Shown here in pieces: positions 1 through 7,462 of a stretch of DNA of 64,000 nt. The first letter of the stretch is position 1. Every line of letters begins with the position of its first letter. The translations under genes and the position numbers were made by a program. The notes below the pieces were generated by a model that saw only the letters and a list, made by a program, of their open reading frames with translations, made no database searches and had not been told where the DNA came from. Source of the stretch: Anaerolineae bacterium (GTDB lineage Bacteria; Chloroflexota; Anaerolineae; Aggregatilineales; UBA2796); assembly GCA_019637555.1 (NCBI GenBank), contig JAHBVK010000009.1, positions 1 to 64,000 on the forward strand. The letters are read 5' to 3'.

Positions 1-2
1 TT

Positions 3-698
3 TACGACGAATACGCCGAATTCGTGGGCAAGTTCGCCGCGCGGTATCGGGACTCGGTGCACTTGATCGTGCCATGGAACGAGCCGAATCTGATGTTCGA
101 GTGGGGAGATCGGCAGGTGACGCCGGAAGAATACGTGCGCTTCCTGAAGTTGGTACACGACTCCGCGCACACGGCTAATCCTGATGTGATCATCCTTGGT
201 GGTGCATTAGCTCCAACATTAGAGCCAGAAGATAGCGCCGTCGCCATGAACGAACTGGATTATTTGCGGCGGATGTATGAAGCGGGCGGCGCGGAGTCGT
301 TCGATGCGCTGGCGGTGCATACCTATGGCTTCACCATGCCGCTGCAAGCTGATCCCGCACCGGATCAGTTGAACTGGCGGCGCGTCGAACTGCTGATCGA
401 GATCATGAAGCGTTATGGTGATGGGGACAAACCCGTATACATCACTGAAAGCGGTTGGAACGATCATCCGCGCTGGAAGAACGCCGTCTCGCCGGGGGAA
501 CGGATTCAGTATACGCTGGATGCGCTGCGCTGGACGGAAGCCAACTATCCGCAGGTGCGTAATTTGTGTCTGTGGTACTTCCGTTCGCCTTTCCTGACAC
601 GCAGTTATCCCGATTATTATGCTTTAGTGACGCCAGAGTTCCGACTCAGACCGATTTATGATGCGCTGCGGGATTACGCGCAGGGGAAAACGCCATGA
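3..698 (+). CDS. Clan GH-A glycoside hydrolase, 5' truncated
   Basis: The reading frame is open from the left edge of the window, so the N-terminus lies outside and the GTG at 24 is probably not the start. The protein has the two landmarks of a clan GH-A (beta/alpha)8 glycosidase. These are a WNEPN segment about 30 residues in, where the Glu is the expected acid/base, and an ITESGW segment about 115 residues later, where the Glu is the expected nucleophile. GH-A members hydrolyse beta-linked plant or microbial glycans with retention of configuration; the family (GH5, GH39 or relatives) cannot be fixed from this fragment. It ends at TGA and overlaps the next gene by 4 bases (ATGA), which implies translational coupling with the solute-binding protein downstream. 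Confidence 0.75.
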   Translation, partial: YDEYAEFVGKFAARYRDSVHLIVPWNEPNLMFEWGDRQVTPEEYVRFLKLVHDSAHTANPDVIILGGALAPTLEPEDSAVAMNELDYLRRMYEAGGAESFDALAVHTYGFTMPLQADPAPDQLNWRRVELLIEIMKRYGDGDKPVYITESGWNDHPRWKNAVSPGERIQYTLDALRWTEANYPQVRNLCLWYFRSPFLTRSYPDYYALVTPEFRLRPIYDALRDYAQGKTP

Positions 699-1480
699 CG
701 CCACTGAGTCCGATCCGGCGTCGGCTGCTGCTGTCGCTATTGTTGATCGTGGTCGGTTCGTGGATGGTGCGCCTGTGGAGCGATGCACGTCCTGATGATA
801 CGTGGCGGAATATTCAGCAATCGGGCGTGATGCGGATCGGGATGGATGCCAGCTTTCCGCCGTTTTCGGATGTGATCGAGGGGCAGATCGTGGGCTTGGA
901 TGCTGATCTAGCGGCGGAGATCGGGCGCAGATTGGGCGTGCGCATAGAGATCGTGAACATCAGCTACGACGGCTTGTATGATGCGCTGCTGAATGAGCGC
1001 GTGGATGCCCTGATCTCGGCGCTGTCGTTCGATCCGATGCGCTTCGGCACATTCTTATACACCAACGCCTATATTGATGCGGGTGCGACACTGATCTCGC
1101 TGTCTTCGGATATGCAGCAGATGGATCAGTTAGAAGGCAAGCGGTTGGCGGTGGAGTATGGCAGCAGTGGCGACGAAGCGGCGCGAGTATGGGAACGACG
1201 CTTGAAGCAAATCACCGTACACAGATACACGACGACGCAAGAGGCGCTCGATGCGGTGATCGCGGGTGATGCGGATGCAGCCTTGGCGGATGTGGTATCG
1301 GCGCGGTTGTATCGACGGACGCACCCGCAGATCGTGATCGCGGAGACGACGGTTGCGCCTGATCCGTATGTGATCGCGCTGCGGCGGCGCAGTTACGATC
1401 TGGCGGGGAAGATTCAGGCAGTGTTGAATGAGATGGTCGAGGATGGCACATTGGATCGCCTCCTCGACCAGTGGTTGTGA
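695..1480 (+). CDS. Solute-binding protein, family 3 (amino-acid type)
   Basis: A 261-residue protein of the SBP_bac_3 fold, which binds polar amino acids or similar small ligands for an ABC importer or a sensor. An N-terminal hydrophobic segment (about residues 10-25) is a signal peptide or membrane anchor. It is followed by the typical opening of the family (an MRIGMDASFPPFS-like stretch, then GLDADLAAEIGRRLG) and a second lobe starting near GKRLAVEYGSSGDE. The start overlaps the preceding glycosidase by 4 bases, so the two are probably co-transcribed. No permease or ATPase gene follows on this strand, so it either works with a transporter encoded elsewhere or acts as an orphan receptor. 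The ligand cannot be predicted. Confidence 0.8.
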   Translation: MTPLSPIRRRLLLSLLLIVVGSWMVRLWSDARPDDTWRNIQQSGVMRIGMDASFPPFSDVIEGQIVGLDADLAAEIGRRLGVRIEIVNISYDGLYDALLNERVDALISALSFDPMRFGTFLYTNAYIDAGATLISLSSDMQQMDQLEGKRLAVEYGSSGDEAARVWERRLKQITVHRYTTTQEALDAVIAGDADAALADVVSARLYRRTHPQIVIAETTVAPDPYVIALRRRSYDLAGKIQAVLNEMVEDGTLDRLLDQWL

Positions 1481-1482
1481 AG

Positions 1483-2400
1483 TTACTTGGCGGGTATGGC
1501 AGCGGGTGAGGATGCCGTGATGGGTTTGCGCGGCTTCCACAGATTCGCCATCAATACACCGCCGATGATCAAGCCTGCGGCAAGGAACAGCCGAATATCA
1601 AATGGCTCATGGTAGAAGATGATGCCCAAGATCAGGCTGACTGGCGGCATCAGATAAGTGACGGTGGTCGAGCGCGATGCTCCCCACGCATAGTTGAGAT
1701 GGAAAGAGATGATATAGGCGATGAAGGTGTTCAAGAAGCCGAGCACCACTACCGCCAAGATTGCATTGCTGGAGATGGCGGTGAGATCGGGCAGCGGATG
1801 TACAAAGAGCAGTGTAGCGACGATGGTATAGATCGCGCCGAAGGTCAACGTTGTGCCTGCCGTGACGATGGATTCGACGTGGCGCAGGTTGCGGCGAATA
1901 TAGACGGCGGAGATGGCATAGCAGAGGGCAGCCAACAACACCGCCACCTGCCCGGCAAGGGAGTTCTGATGGTTAGGTTCGGAAGTACGCAGCAGTAACA
2001 GCATAATACCTGCGAAACCGCCGATCAAGCCGACGACTTTGCCAAAGTGAATTTTGTCATCTTGCAGCGCGACGTGCGCGATCCCCATGCTGAACAGCGG
2101 CACGGTGCTGTTCAACACGCCTGCTAAACCACTGTCAATGGTTTCTTCGCCCCATGTGATCAGCAGGAAGGGCAGCGCGGTATTCAGAAAGCCGACGAAG
2201 GCAAGCGAGAGCCATGTCTTGCGATCTGTCGGCAGCTTGCGTCGGGTGGCGATCAGCGTGACGATGAAGGCGAGAGATGCCAAGCCGATGCGGGTAGCGA
2301 CGAGTGGGAATGCGCCGAACTCGCCTACGCCGATCTTGATCAACAAAAATGATGATCCCCAGATCAGCCCTAATAGACCGAACAGAATCCAGTTGCCCAT
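1483..2400 (-). CDS. EamA/DMT-family inner-membrane transporter
   Basis: About 305 residues with roughly ten hydrophobic helices arranged as two EamA repeats, the pattern of the drug/metabolite transporter superfamily (RhaT/YdcZ-like permeases that export metabolites). The first helix contains the common LIWGSSFLLIKIG pattern. I chose the ATG at 2400 because an AGGA Shine-Dalgarno lies about 9 bases upstream and the protein then begins at the first transmembrane helix. The longer frame to 2532 adds 44 hydrophilic residues and would run into the 3' end of the DinB gene. The gene is convergent with the solute-binding protein gene, with only 2 bases between their ends. The substrate is unknown. 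Confidence 0.85.
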   Translation of the reverse strand: MGNWILFGLLGLIWGSSFLLIKIGVGEFGAFPLVATRIGLASLAFIVTLIATRRKLPTDRKTWLSLAFVGFLNTALPFLLITWGEETIDSGLAGVLNSTVPLFSMGIAHVALQDDKIHFGKVVGLIGGFAGIMLLLLRTSEPNHQNSLAGQVAVLLAALCYAISAVYIRRNLRHVESIVTAGTTLTFGAIYTIVATLLFVHPLPDLTAISSNAILAVVVLGFLNTFIAYIISFHLNYAWGASRSTTVTYLMPPVSLILGIIFYHEPFDIRLFLAAGLIIGGVLMANLWKPRKPITASSPAAIPAK

Positions 2401-2434
2401 ATCCAGTTTTCCTATCCCCTGTTGATACCGTTGC

Positions 2435-2908
2435 TTACTTTTGCGCTGCCAGTGTGCGCTTGATTTGATCGAGATGAGCGAAACAGTGATCGCTGTAGAT
2501 GACCAGTAGATCGTCAATGGAGATTGGTCCATCCTCCGTATGGTTGCCCGTGAGCGCCCACTGATCGTCGCGGATGCTATCCCAAACTACGCACCAGCGC
2601 TGATGTAATCCGCGCAGGATGTTGAGCGAGACATCAATCGGCAGCGCCATATCCGGCAGCATCGCCCACTTGTCTTGATCATAGCGGACTAGAATGGCGT
2701 TGTTGCTGGTGAGGATGAGCTTGAGACGGACAGTACCGTTCATGTGCGCATCTACGAGATGGTGTACATTCTGCTGCACAGACCATTCCCCTGCTAGGGG
2801 ATGCGCGCTCAACGCCTCATAGCTCAAGCCGCTGACGGCGTTCTCCAACACATCGGGAAAGTGGCGAATGGTATCGATCCGCTGACGGCGTTCGTCGGGC
2901 GTGAGCAT
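2435..2908 (-). CDS. DinB-like four-helix protein
   Basis: About 157 residues with the features of the DinB/YfiT superfamily: a four-helix bundle with a metal-binding His triad. Histidines appear in the WSVQQNVHHLVDAH segment and in the C-terminal DHCFAHLDQIKRTL segment. Families of this type include thiol-dependent transferases and metal-dependent hydrolases, but most bacterial members have no assigned reaction. The ATG at 2908 is preferred, with GAGGG about 10 bases upstream; a frame extending to 3043 adds 45 residues without family character. It lies 34 bases upstream of the EamA gene on the same strand and could form an operon with it. Confidence 0.75.
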   Translation of the reverse strand: MLTPDERRQRIDTIRHFPDVLENAVSGLSYEALSAHPLAGEWSVQQNVHHLVDAHMNGTVRLKLILTSNNAILVRYDQDKWAMLPDMALPIDVSLNILRGLHQRWCVVWDSIRDDQWALTGNHTEDGPISIDDLLVIYSDHCFAHLDQIKRTLAAQK

Positions 2909-3111
2909 ATACGTACATCCCTCATTTGGTGTGAACAACAGTTCCAATTGTTGATTCAAATTATCCGCACAATAGAACCAATAAGTCCAGCAGTCCTTAC
3001 TTGAAACACGAAAACAATGAAAAAGGTTGCAATTTGGCTGCAAATTGGATCGGAATCGGGGCGATTTATTTGAAAATCGAGGGGATTGTGAAATGTCTCA
3101 CGTCTGATGTG

Positions 3112-3174
3112 TTTACCTCACCCCGTCGCTTCGCGCCACCCCTCTCCGTTTACAGAGAGGGGACTACAGGGGTG
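3112..3174. repeat. GC-rich nested inverted repeat (dispersed element)
   Basis: An intergenic element with an inner stem CCCCTCTC (3139-3146) pairing with GAGAGGGG (3155-3162) and an outer stem CACCCC (3119-3124) pairing with GGGGTG (3169-3174). Its first 13 bases (TTTACCTCACCCC) recur at 6339-6351, just after the B12-linked barrel gene. This looks like a short dispersed palindromic repeat of the kind common in Chloroflexota and cyanobacteria. It is not followed by a T-run, so it is not a classic terminator. Confidence 0.6.
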
Positions 3175-3223
3175 TTGTAATTGTCCTTACCAACGGGCAA
3201 TAGGGGTTAGAAGTAGAAGTGCG

Positions 3224-4345
3224 TTATTTCGCCTTACACAGATGATCGTAGACGAGTTTCTGGAAGTGATGGACACCGTTTTCGCGTTTGACGGAGAAGC
3301 GTCCGCGATCATAGGAACGAGAGAGCAAGCCTTTTTGCACGTTGACGCAGATTTCGATGTCTTCCTGCTGGATTTCGTCGCTGAAGGCGATGATCTGCTG
3401 CATAGACTCCCAGCCAGAACCTGTGCCGGGTTGCTCAAAGTACCACTCAAAGATGGTCAGCGTTTTATCGTGACTGAGGGGAAGAATGATGTTGATGGAC
3501 ATGTTATCGAGGTAGACATTGAGCATCACGTTGGGGAAGAGCCAGTAATAGAGTGCCTGCGATTCTTCTTCGGTGCGGATGTAGCGGCGATCACGGGCGC
3601 GGGGATCGTCGGGCTTGGCAGGACGGATCGGCGCATACTGCGAGGAATAGTCCTCGAAGGTATCCACACGGTACTGATCGTAATCGAGTTCGCGGAACAG
3701 TCCGGGGTGTGCGATAGGCAAGTGATAACCTTCGAGGTAGTTATCGACGTAGACTTTCCAGTTGCAGTCGATGTAGTAATCGCGGCGCTCAACCATGCTC
3801 ATGCGATCAATGTTGAAGCCATTTGCTTTGATCTCTGCACCGATTTTGTTGTAGGAGGTCTGGTGCAGCGGTGGTGCGGCGGGATCGAGGTTGACGAAGA
3901 TGAAAGGTCCCCACTCCGCTACTTGGACTTCGGGCAGGCAGACATCGTGTTTGTTCCAATCGGCAACGCCTTCAAATTCGGGAGCGTTGATCAGCTTTCC
4001 GTCTAAGCCATACGTCCAGCCGTGATACATACACTGCAAGCTGCGGCGGTTACCTTTGCCTTTCGCCACTAACATCCCGCGATGGCGACAGACATTGTGA
4101 AAGGCACGCAGGCGTTGATCCTGACCGCGCGTGATCACCAACGGTTCACCCACGACTTCGCAGGCGAAGAAATCGCCAACGCGCGCCACCATATCGGCAC
4201 GTCCGACGGGCTGCCATGTTTTCCAGAAGATACGCTCTTTTTCCAGTTCTAGAATTTGCGGATCGGTGTACCAGCGCGAGGGCATGGTTTCGGCGTGCGC
4301 CAGATCGTCGGTTGGTTGGAAGTCGCTGAGATCAAATTCGGTCAT
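3224..4345 (-). CDS. Rieske non-heme iron oxygenase, alpha subunit
   Basis: A 373-residue ring-hydroxylating-type oxygenase. The Rieske [2Fe-2S] site is visible as CRHRG (Cys-X-His), with CMYHGW about 17 residues later giving the second Cys and His. The mononuclear iron site is in the DNYLEGYHLPIAHPG stretch, and a C-terminal acidic residue lies in the SDEIQQEDIE region. The overall pattern is closest to the glycine-betaine/choline monooxygenase and aromatic-dioxygenase alpha-subunit group, which need a separate ferredoxin reductase to deliver electrons. No reductase or beta subunit is encoded nearby. It lies 6 bases downstream of a DinB-like gene on the same strand, so the two are likely co-transcribed. 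The substrate is not predictable. Confidence 0.9.
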   Translation of the reverse strand: MTEFDLSDFQPTDDLAHAETMPSRWYTDPQILELEKERIFWKTWQPVGRADMVARVGDFFACEVVGEPLVITRGQDQRLRAFHNVCRHRGMLVAKGKGNRRSLQCMYHGWTYGLDGKLINAPEFEGVADWNKHDVCLPEVQVAEWGPFIFVNLDPAAPPLHQTSYNKIGAEIKANGFNIDRMSMVERRDYYIDCNWKVYVDNYLEGYHLPIAHPGLFRELDYDQYRVDTFEDYSSQYAPIRPAKPDDPRARDRRYIRTEEESQALYYWLFPNVMLNVYLDNMSINIILPLSHDKTLTIFEWYFEQPGTGSGWESMQQIIAFSDEIQQEDIEICVNVQKGLLSRSYDRGRFSVKRENGVHHFQKLVYDHLCKAK

Positions 4346-4351
4346 TACTGC

Positions 4352-4861
4352 TCACCAATCACCTGCATAGCCGACATCGTAGGGCTGTGTGATTCGCTCG
4401 ATGCGGCTGCGGCGCAATTCTACCAGTTGGCGGCAGTGAAGATTATCGTGCGCCACCCATGAAGCAAGCATCTCGCCTGCAATTAGCCGTCTACCATCTC
4501 TAACATAGTCGCTTTCCCAGTTCGCTGACGAGAGTCCTTTGAGCCATTCAAGAGATTTGCGGCGTTCAGCGATGAAGGCTTCTAATGATTCTGCGAAGTT
4601 TCGCTCGTTGTAGCGGCGTTCTGTTACCCACGAAGAGGGATGAATCGGATTCAACTCATCGTGTGGACGGTTGAGGATCAGATCGACGCGTTCACGGAAA
4701 TCATCACGTTCTTCGTCATAAAGATGGCAGACGACTTCGAGGATCGACCATGAGTCGGCGTTGGGGCGGATGCGGGCATCGGCTTCGCTAATGCCGGATA
4801 AGAGGACAGGAATGATCGTCGCGCCGTAAGCGAGTTCTTGATAGAGGATTTCAAATTCCAT
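4352..4861 (-). CDS. DinB-like four-helix protein
   Basis: A 169-residue member of the DinB superfamily. A conserved His occurs in the WSILEVVCHLYDEE segment, and two more occur in the VAHDNLHCRQL segment, giving the usual three-His metal site. A GAGGAGA ribosome-binding sequence lies upstream of the ATG at 4861. The gene precedes the Rieske oxygenase by 6 bases, and a second DinB-like gene lies beyond the oxygenase. The two DinB proteins are clearly different in sequence. Function is unknown; a thiol- or metal-dependent step in detoxification is possible for the pair but is only inferred from the neighbourhood. Confidence 0.8.
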   Translation of the reverse strand: MEFEILYQELAYGATIIPVLLSGISEADARIRPNADSWSILEVVCHLYDEERDDFRERVDLILNRPHDELNPIHPSSWVTERRYNERNFAESLEAFIAERRKSLEWLKGLSSANWESDYVRDGRRLIAGEMLASWVAHDNLHCRQLVELRRSRIERITQPYDVGYAGDW

Positions 4862-5004
4862 ATCGCTGTAAGTCTCCTCGTCGGGATGTCGCGGGAAACT
4901 CTATATGTTCTGCGGTAGGAATGCAAGTCAATCCAAATTAGAAAGATTTAGGATTGTCTCGCGTTCTATTTTTCGGTAGACTTGCATAGTTCGCACAACT
5001 GAAT

Positions 5005-5130
5005 ATCGGGTTGAGGTGATTGTTCCGCCCGGAAGCGCCAGTCGCAATGGGGGAAGATCGGTGAAAGTCCGACGCTGTCCCGCAACTGTGACCTTGTGAT
5101 CGACACAAGGAAGCCAGATTACCCGCCTCG
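5005..5130 (+). promoter_or_regulatory. Cobalamin (B12) riboswitch aptamer
   Basis: The sequence carries the conserved core of the adenosylcobalamin riboswitch. The segments are GGGAAGATCGGTGAAAGTCC (5051-5070), then CTGTCCCGCAACTGTGA, then a variable stem built on CCTTGTG/CACAAGG, and finally a B12-box-like AAGCCAGATTACCCGCC (about 5111-5127). Coordinates of the outer P1 stem are approximate. It lies upstream of a leader ORF, a terminator and the barrel/ECF genes, so it most likely represses B12 uptake when cobalamin is plentiful. Confidence 0.93.
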
Positions 5131-5176
5131 CCCACTTTGCTACGAATGCATCTCTCGTGGATAGGAGGTGGCGCGT

Positions 5177-5218
5177 ATGAACGTTCTATCACGTTCGCCT
5201 GCTGCGACTATGATCTAA
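5177..5218 (+). CDS. 13-residue leader peptide between riboswitch and terminator
   Basis: An ATG at 5177 is preceded, with 6 bases of spacing, by a near-perfect Shine-Dalgarno AGGAGGTG (5163-5170). The frame encodes MNVLSRSPAATMI and stops at TAA 5216-5218, one base before the left arm of the terminator stem at 5220. Upstream bases can fold over the ribosome-binding site: 5129-5135 can pair with 5168-5173 (one bulged base), and 5140-5145 with 5155-5160. The placement suggests that translation of this peptide affects formation of the terminator, but nothing in the peptide itself suggests a function. It could also be a chance ORF. Confidence 0.45.
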   Translation: MNVLSRSPAATMI

Positions 5219-5219
5219 G

Positions 5220-5260
5220 CGCCTTCCACTCGTTTCGTTGAGAGTGAGAAGGCGTTTTTT
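5220..5260 (+). terminator. Intrinsic terminator (riboswitch expression platform)
   Basis: A 12-bp stem (arms 5220-5231 and 5242-5254, with one bulged A at 5247) is followed by six T residues at 5255-5260. It lies between the cobalamin aptamer and the first structural gene, so read-through would be needed to express the barrel and ECF genes. This is the expected place for a transcription-attenuation platform. Confidence 0.85.
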
Positions 5261-5302
5261 GTTGGTTGGAATCGGTGTCGATCTCCAGCCGTGAGATCGG
5301 TA

Positions 5303-5320
5303 AACCCACTGAAGTGGGTT
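5303..5320. repeat. Short palindrome with GA loop
   Basis: AACCCACT, a GA spacer, then AGTGGGTT: an 8-bp perfect inverted repeat in the leader of the barrel gene. It has the same design as the 9-bp palindrome with a GA centre at 8252-8271 inside the ECF ATPase gene. The two probably belong to related dispersed elements. Confidence 0.5.
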
Positions 5321-5369
5321 AAAAGCAGAAGCATCGTTTTTATATTGCGGAAATTGCAGGAGATTCCTG

Positions 5370-6335
5370 ATGTTCAAGCGTTCTATGCGGATTGTGATTG
5401 CGCTGACCACTGTGTTGGCGGCGTTTGGTTTTGTTGCGCCAGTTGGCGTAAATGCACAGGCGGTGTGCCTTGCCGATGTGCCAGCAGCGATCAAGTGGTT
5501 GAGTGCGTTCCAGAATGACGACGGCGGCTTCACCAATGGTTTTGCGCCGGAAAGCGATTTCGGAACGACGGCGGATACGCAGGTGGCGATCACCACGGCG
5601 GGCGATGAGATCGGTGATTATGTCAAGGCGGGCAAGACGACGCTGGATTATCTGACCGATCAGGTGATGGCGGGCAAGGCAGATACCGCGGGCAAGTTAG
5701 GCAAGCTGTTGCTGGCGCTAGCGAATACGGGTGCGAGCGTGAGTGAGTTTGCCACTCACAATCTGATTGCGGAGACGCAGGCGGCAATAGAAAAACTGGC
5801 AGATGCCAGCGACTTATACAGTCTGGCATATGCGGTGTTGGGCTTGAAGGCAGTAGGCGCGGAAGTGCCGGAAGTGGCGATCACGACACTGCTGGAGAAT
5901 CAGGTGGCGGAGAGTCACGGTTGGGGCTTCGCTAAGGGCAATGCGGCTGATACCAACACGACGGCGCTGGTTGTTCAGGCGTTGGTTGCTGCGGGTGCGG
6001 AGTTCGATAAGGCTGCCGTGCTGGAATATTTCAAGGCAGCGCAGAACGAAGATGGCGGATTCCCTTATCAGAAGCCGAGTGATTACGGCACAGATAGTGA
6101 TGCGAACTCCACGGCTGGCGTGTCGCAGGCGCTGATCGCCTTGGGCGAATCGCTGGAAGATTGGAACAACCCCGATCAGGCGCTGGCGACGTTCCAGCAG
6201 GCGAACGGATCGTTCACCTTCCAACTGGCAGCACCCGCCGATAGCATTCTGGCAACGGTACAGGCGATCCCTGTGCTGTGCGGCAATTCACTGGTGAGCG
6301 AGGAAGCGACGGCGGAAGCAACTCCGGCGCAGTAG
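5370..6335 (+). CDS. Secreted prenyltransferase/intrinsic-factor-like alpha-barrel protein
   Basis: A 321-residue protein with a signal peptide (about residues 1-30, cleavage near VNAQA). It is followed by repeats of the terpenoid-cyclase/prenyltransferase alpha-alpha barrel type: QNDDGGF near the N-terminus, a GWGF...DTNTTALVVQAL unit, AAQNEDGGFPY, and a DANSTAGVSQALIALG unit. This repeat fold is also that of the B12 carriers intrinsic factor and transcobalamin. The catalytic acid motifs of cyclases are not evident. It is the first structural gene after the cobalamin riboswitch and precedes ECF transporter genes, so an extracellular B12-binding or B12-capturing role is the best inference. 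No DUF4430 domain is visible, and the C-terminus is a low-complexity Ala/Thr/Glu tail. Ribosome-binding site GGAG lies 8 bases upstream. Confidence 0.75.
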   Translation: MFKRSMRIVIALTTVLAAFGFVAPVGVNAQAVCLADVPAAIKWLSAFQNDDGGFTNGFAPESDFGTTADTQVAITTAGDEIGDYVKAGKTTLDYLTDQVMAGKADTAGKLGKLLLALANTGASVSEFATHNLIAETQAAIEKLADASDLYSLAYAVLGLKAVGAEVPEVAITTLLENQVAESHGWGFAKGNAADTNTTALVVQALVAAGAEFDKAAVLEYFKAAQNEDGGFPYQKPSDYGTDSDANSTAGVSQALIALGESLEDWNNPDQALATFQQANGSFTFQLAAPADSILATVQAIPVLCGNSLVSEEATAEATPAQ

Positions 6336-6403
6336 GGATTTACCTCACCCCGGCGCTCAGGTGCTGGGTTTGCTAGAAGTGTGATTGGTGTGGAAGGGCA
6401 GGC

Positions 6404-7462
6404 GTGAGCAATAGGAGTGCTTATTCGTTGGATACGCGCGCGTGGCTGATCTGGTTAGCCGCGATGCTTACGCCTGCGCTGATCGCGTTCAATCCGTTCG
6501 TTCAAGTGCTGACCATCGGCATCGTGATTGTGTTGTTTCCCGACGACGCGGACGAGCGATCTTTCTTGCGGATGTCGGTGCTGCTGCGGTTGGCGGTGTT
6601 CGCGCTGGTGGTCGGCGGCGGATTCAATTTGATTAGTGTGCATTTCGGGACGACGGTGATCACACAGTTGCCGGAGTCGATCCCGATCATTGGCGGCGCG
6701 TGGACGCTGGAATCACTGCTGTATGGCATCTGCAACGCGCTGAGATTGGTCAGCATTGTGTTTGCGTTTGCCTTATTCAGTCGCGTGATCAACTATGCTG
6801 ATTTACTGCGACTGGCTCCAGCGGCGGTGGCGGAATTGGGGCTGATGTTGTCCATCGGGATTACCTTAGTACCACTGACGTTGCGATCTTTTCAGGAGAT
6901 ACGCGAGGCACAGCAGTTACGCGGTTATCGTGGTCGCGGTGTGCGGGCGATGCTGCCCTTGTTCACGCCGTTAGTAGCGAACGGCATGGAGCACGCGCTG
7001 GCGCTGGCGGAATCAATGGAGGCGCGGGGTTACGGCGCGGCGCGATCTGTGCAGCATGTGCGGCGGGGACAGGTGGCGCTGCTCATCGGCTTGCTCGGCG
7101 CGCTGATCCTGTTGGGAGCGAACGCCTTTTTCGCGCTAGACGTGCCGATTCTGGTGATCGGTTGGTTGGTGGTCGCATTGCCGATTGGCGGGGGCGTTTA
7201 TTGGCTGTCTATTGGCTCAGGGCGGACAAGGCTGCGGCGTGGTAAGTGGGGCAGCGCGGAAACAGTGATGGTGTTGGGTGCAGTCATCGCTGTTTCTGCG
7301 TTGATCATCGTTAGCCCCACGATACGCAGTTACGATCCTTATCGCTTGGCAACGATTGGCTTGCCCGCGTTCGATCCGTATCTGGGGATCGCGTTGTTAG
7401 GCTTAGCGCTGCCGGGAATTTATAGACGACAGGAGGCGCGGTCTCTCGATGATCAAGATTGA
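6404..7462 (+). CDS. ecfT: ECF transporter transmembrane component (EcfT/CbiQ family)
   Basis: A 352-residue polytopic membrane protein. The coupling region has the two Arg-Gly motifs of EcfT: EAQQLRG at residues 168-174 and SMEARGYG at 204-211. These form the coupling helices that contact the ATPases. Typical EcfT proteins are about 230-270 residues. This one has roughly 90 additional C-terminal residues with further hydrophobic helices (about 225-270 and 288-340). It starts with GTG at 6404 and overlaps the ATPase gene by 14 bases. With the riboswitch upstream it is likely part of a B12 or cobalt importer. No substrate-binding S component is encoded in the window; the extra helices could be part of a solution to that, but this is speculative. 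Confidence 0.88.
   Translation: MSNRSAYSLDTRAWLIWLAAMLTPALIAFNPFVQVLTIGIVIVLFPDDADERSFLRMSVLLRLAVFALVVGGGFNLISVHFGTTVITQLPESIPIIGGAWTLESLLYGICNALRLVSIVFAFALFSRVINYADLLRLAPAAVAELGLMLSIGITLVPLTLRSFQEIREAQQLRGYRGRGVRAMLPLFTPLVANGMEHALALAESMEARGYGAARSVQHVRRGQVALLIGLLGALILLGANAFFALDVPILVIGWLVVALPIGGGVYWLSIGSGRTRLRRGKWGSAETVMVLGAVIAVSALIIVSPTIRSYDPYRLATIGLPAFDPYLGIALLGLALPGIYRRQEARSLDDQD

Noticed and set aside
3107..4006. Long plus-strand frame of 299 codons
   Set aside because: Antisense to the Rieske oxygenase gene, which has clear motifs; the long open frame is a by-product of codon bias on the opposite strand.
5303..5320. Second terminator in the B12 leader
   Set aside because: The palindrome is not followed by a T-run and resembles a dispersed repeat instead.
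4938..5596. Two minus-strand frames across the riboswitch
   Set aside because: They cover the cobalamin aptamer and terminator in antisense and encode unrecognisable sequence.
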